This document shows positions 62,342-64,000 of a DNA stretch of 64,000 bases, piece after piece. Positions within the stretch are counted from its first letter, which is position 1; each line of letters starts with the position of its first letter. The notes beneath the pieces were generated by a model. That model did no database searches, was not told where the DNA came from, and saw nothing but the letters and a program-made list of their open reading frames with translations. Source of the DNA: Armatimonadota bacterium (lineage in GTDB: Bacteria > Armatimonadota > Chthonomonadetes > Chthonomonadales > CAJBBX01); contig JAPLCQ010000087.1 in the NCBI GenBank assembly GCA_026392115.1, positions 43,510-107,509 of the forward strand. The letters run 5' to 3'. The position numbers and the translations under genes are program-made.

Positions 62342-64000
62342 TCCTGCCGACCTCCTTCAGATGATCGCGCGGTCAGCGCCCGGCGCAGCGCATCGCGCAG
62401 CTCGGCTATGCGGAAGGGCTTGGCCAGGTAGACATCGGGCCATTCGGCACGCTCGCCCGACATGACCTCCGCCTGGTCGTACCCGCTGATGAGGATGGCG
62501 GGAAGGCCGGGCGTCAGCTTGCGGATCTCGGCCAGCGCCTCCCAGCCGTCCATGCGGGGCATGGAGACGTCGCTGACGAGGCAGCGGATGCCGCCGGGAT
62601 GCGCGCGATAGACCTCCACGGCCTCGGCGCCGTCGCCAGCCTCCACGATATCATAGCCCAACCGCTTCAGGAGCGCGCGCGTTGAGGCGCGGAATGCCGG
62701 TTCGTCGTCCGCCAGCAGCACGGCGCCGCCCTCCTCGTCCGGCCTGGGCGTATGGACGACGGGTGGCGCGGGCGCCTCCTCGGCGAGGGGAAGCAGCAGG
62801 CGGAAGCGGCTTCCGCGGCCGGGCCGACTCTCCACCGTGACGCCGCCGCCGTGTCCGCGGGCGATGCCCGCCACCGTGGAGAGGCCAAGGCCCCGGCCGG
62901 TGAACTTGGTCGTGAAGAAGGGGTCGAACACCTTCTCGAGGTCCGCGTCGGGGATTCCCGGGCCGTCGTCGGCCACCTCGACGCAGGCGTAGGGCCGCTC
63001 CTCGGGCATCCAACCCGACGGCGCCCGGTGCGGGCCGACGCAGCCTGGGCCGCACTCCGTCACTCGCAGGCGCACGGCGCCGCCGTCGTCGCCCATGGCC
63101 TCGGCCGCGTTGGTCACGAGATGGGCGATCGCCTGCTCGAGCTGCTCGGCGTTGGCCCGGACCGGCGTCGCGGCTTCCGGCACGTCCGCATCGATGCGGA
63201 CCCCGTTCGGTAGCCGGCCCTGTATGCCGGGCAGGAGCATCCTGCAGGCCTGGGACAGGTCCATGGGGTCCATGCGGCCGGGCGTCTGGCCCACGTAGGT
63301 GAGCAGCGTGGCGGAGAGCTTGGCCGCCCGGTCGGCGGCGGCGATGGCGGCCTCCGCCTGCCGCGGCGCGGGCCCTTCCTCCGGCAGCGCCTCTTGCAGC
63401 AGCTCCAGGTTGGAGAGCAGCGCCCCGAGCAGGTTGTTGTAGAGGTGCGCGATGGCTCCCGCCATGCGGTTGAGGCCTTCGGCCTTCTGCACCTGCACGT
63501 CGCGCGCCGCCCGCGCCTCGCTCTCGACGGCCGCCAGGTGGCGGTCGGTGACGTCGCGCCAGGTCAGGTTGAGCGTGCTGCCGCTCCGCGCCCCGCGCAC
63601 GTCGAAGCGGCGCTCGCGGGGCTGCACGCCCGGACACGCCACCGCGTCCAGCTCCAGCGGCGCGTTCTGCTCCGCGGCGGCGCAGCAGAGGGCGTAGACC
63701 TCCGAGCCCGCCAGTTGGGGGTTCAGATCGAGCAGGCGCGCGCCCACCATGGAGGCGGGGTTGCTCCCGAAGAACGCGCCGGCGGCCCCGTTGGCGTAGG
63801 TGCAGCGGAAGTCGCGCACCGAGCCGCCGCCGTCGGGCAGCGCCTCCAGCACCAGGTGGGGGTCGAGGAGCGTCTCCAGCGTGGCGGCAAGCCTCGCGCG
63901 CTCCTCCTCGGCGGCTCCGCGGGCGGCGGCCTCGCCGAGGAACAGCTCGCGGAGGCGTAGTTGGAGGCCCACGCGGGCGCGCACCACCGGCGGGTTGAAG
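62338..64000 (-). CDS. hybrid histidine kinase, partial at window end
   Basis: 549 visible residues beginning in the GTG region MVRARVGLQLRL; upstream bases read FNPPVVRAR in frame to the window edge, so the true gene extends beyond 64000 with a receiver domain expected there. Same layout as the gene at 57-58.9 kb: coil, PAS-like segment, HisKA of the AHxxNN type (AGAIAHLYNNLLGAL), HATPase (DPFFTTKFTGRGLGLSTVAG) and receiver (LLADDEPAFRAS; VSDVSMPRMDGW; LAKPFR). It lacks the Cys-rich patch of that paralogue. Its stop overlaps the hydrolase ATG. Confidence 0.9.
   Translation of the reverse strand, partial: FNPPVVRARVGLQLRLRELFLGEAAARGAAEEERARLAATLETLLDPHLVLEALPDGGGSVRDFRCTYANGAAGAFFGSNPASMVGARLLDLNPQLAGSEVYALCCAAAEQNAPLELDAVACPGVQPRERRFDVRGARSGSTLNLTWRDVTDRHLAAVESEARAARDVQVQKAEGLNRMAGAIAHLYNNLLGALLSNLELLQEALPEEGPAPRQAEAAIAAADRAAKLSATLLTYVGQTPGRMDPMDLSQACRMLLPGIQGRLPNGVRIDADVPEAATPVRANAEQLEQAIAHLVTNAAEAMGDDGGAVRLRVTECGPGCVGPHRAPSGWMPEERPYACVEVADDGPGIPDADLEKVFDPFFTTKFTGRGLGLSTVAGIARGHGGGVTVESRPGRGSRFRLLLPLAEEAPAPPVVHTPRPDEEGGAVLLADDEPAFRASTRALLKRLGYDIVEAGDGAEAVEVYRAHPGGIRCLVSDVSMPRMDGWEALAEIRKLTPGLPAILISGYDQAEVMSGERAEWPDVYLAKPFRIAELRDALRRALTARSSEGGRQE
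63860..64000 (-). repeat. 141-bp tract identical to 58502-58642
   Basis: See the partner entry; runs to the window end, so the repeat may continue. Confidence 0.9.

Overview
The window is a 64 kb piece of a very GC-rich bacterial chromosome, densely coding on both strands, with no rRNA, tRNA, CRISPR array or obvious prophage that I could recognise. It combines secreted sugar-related proteins (GH127, two DUF1080 proteins, a PmoA-like protein, CBM9-like, GH-A and trehalase-like glycosidases), an HzsA-related multihaem protein, an anaerobic sulfatase-maturase homologue, a DUF951 protein and an efp-accB-accC operon. That mix suggests an uncultured or poorly studied heterotroph. I favour Armatimonadota (efp-accBC linkage, DUF951, Uma2) over Planctomycetota or Hydrogenedentota, but this is inference from gene content only.

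Layout. 1-5.2 kb: secreted or carbohydrate-active genes. 5.3-12.2 kb: phosphofructokinase, a NIPSNAP protein, and the minus-strand operon efp / Cys-rich membrane protein / accB / pseudopilin / accC, then DUF4253. 12.3-25 kb: polysaccharide and keto-sugar genes (GH-A enzyme, SGNH esterase, aldolase-like enzyme, two DUF1080 proteins, TIM-barrel isomerase, two MDR oxidoreductases, a PLP enzyme) with two repeat-rich intergenic islands at 17.2-17.75 and 19.6-19.83 kb. 25-33.7 kb: sulfatase maturase, DUF951, secreted TPR protein, HzsA-related c-type haem protein and a phosphoesterase.

33.9-39.8 kb is the most interesting block: five tightly packed minus-strand genes with a SNF2 helicase fused to an Mrr-like nuclease, a BrxC/BrxD-type (DUF2791) ATPase, what looks like a P-loop-less paralogue of it, and two unknown proteins. 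I read this as a candidate anti-phage defence operon. A toxin-antitoxin island follows at 41.7-43.24 kb: an MNT/HEPN pair, then a PIN toxin pair boxed by a 55-bp direct repeat copied from the end of the next gene.

44-50.6 kb carries a stand-alone truncated GluRS-like enzyme coupled to an unknown protein, a GT9 glycosyltransferase and a trehalase-like lipoprotein. 50.7-64 kb is a run of large hybrid histidine kinases on the minus strand, sharing homologous parts and including an RsbQ-like alpha/beta hydrolase. Two of the kinase genes are broken: one by an in-frame TAG inside a PAS domain, the other by a 16-bp net deletion in its receiver domain. A 141-bp perfectly identical tract between two paralogues points to recent recombination.
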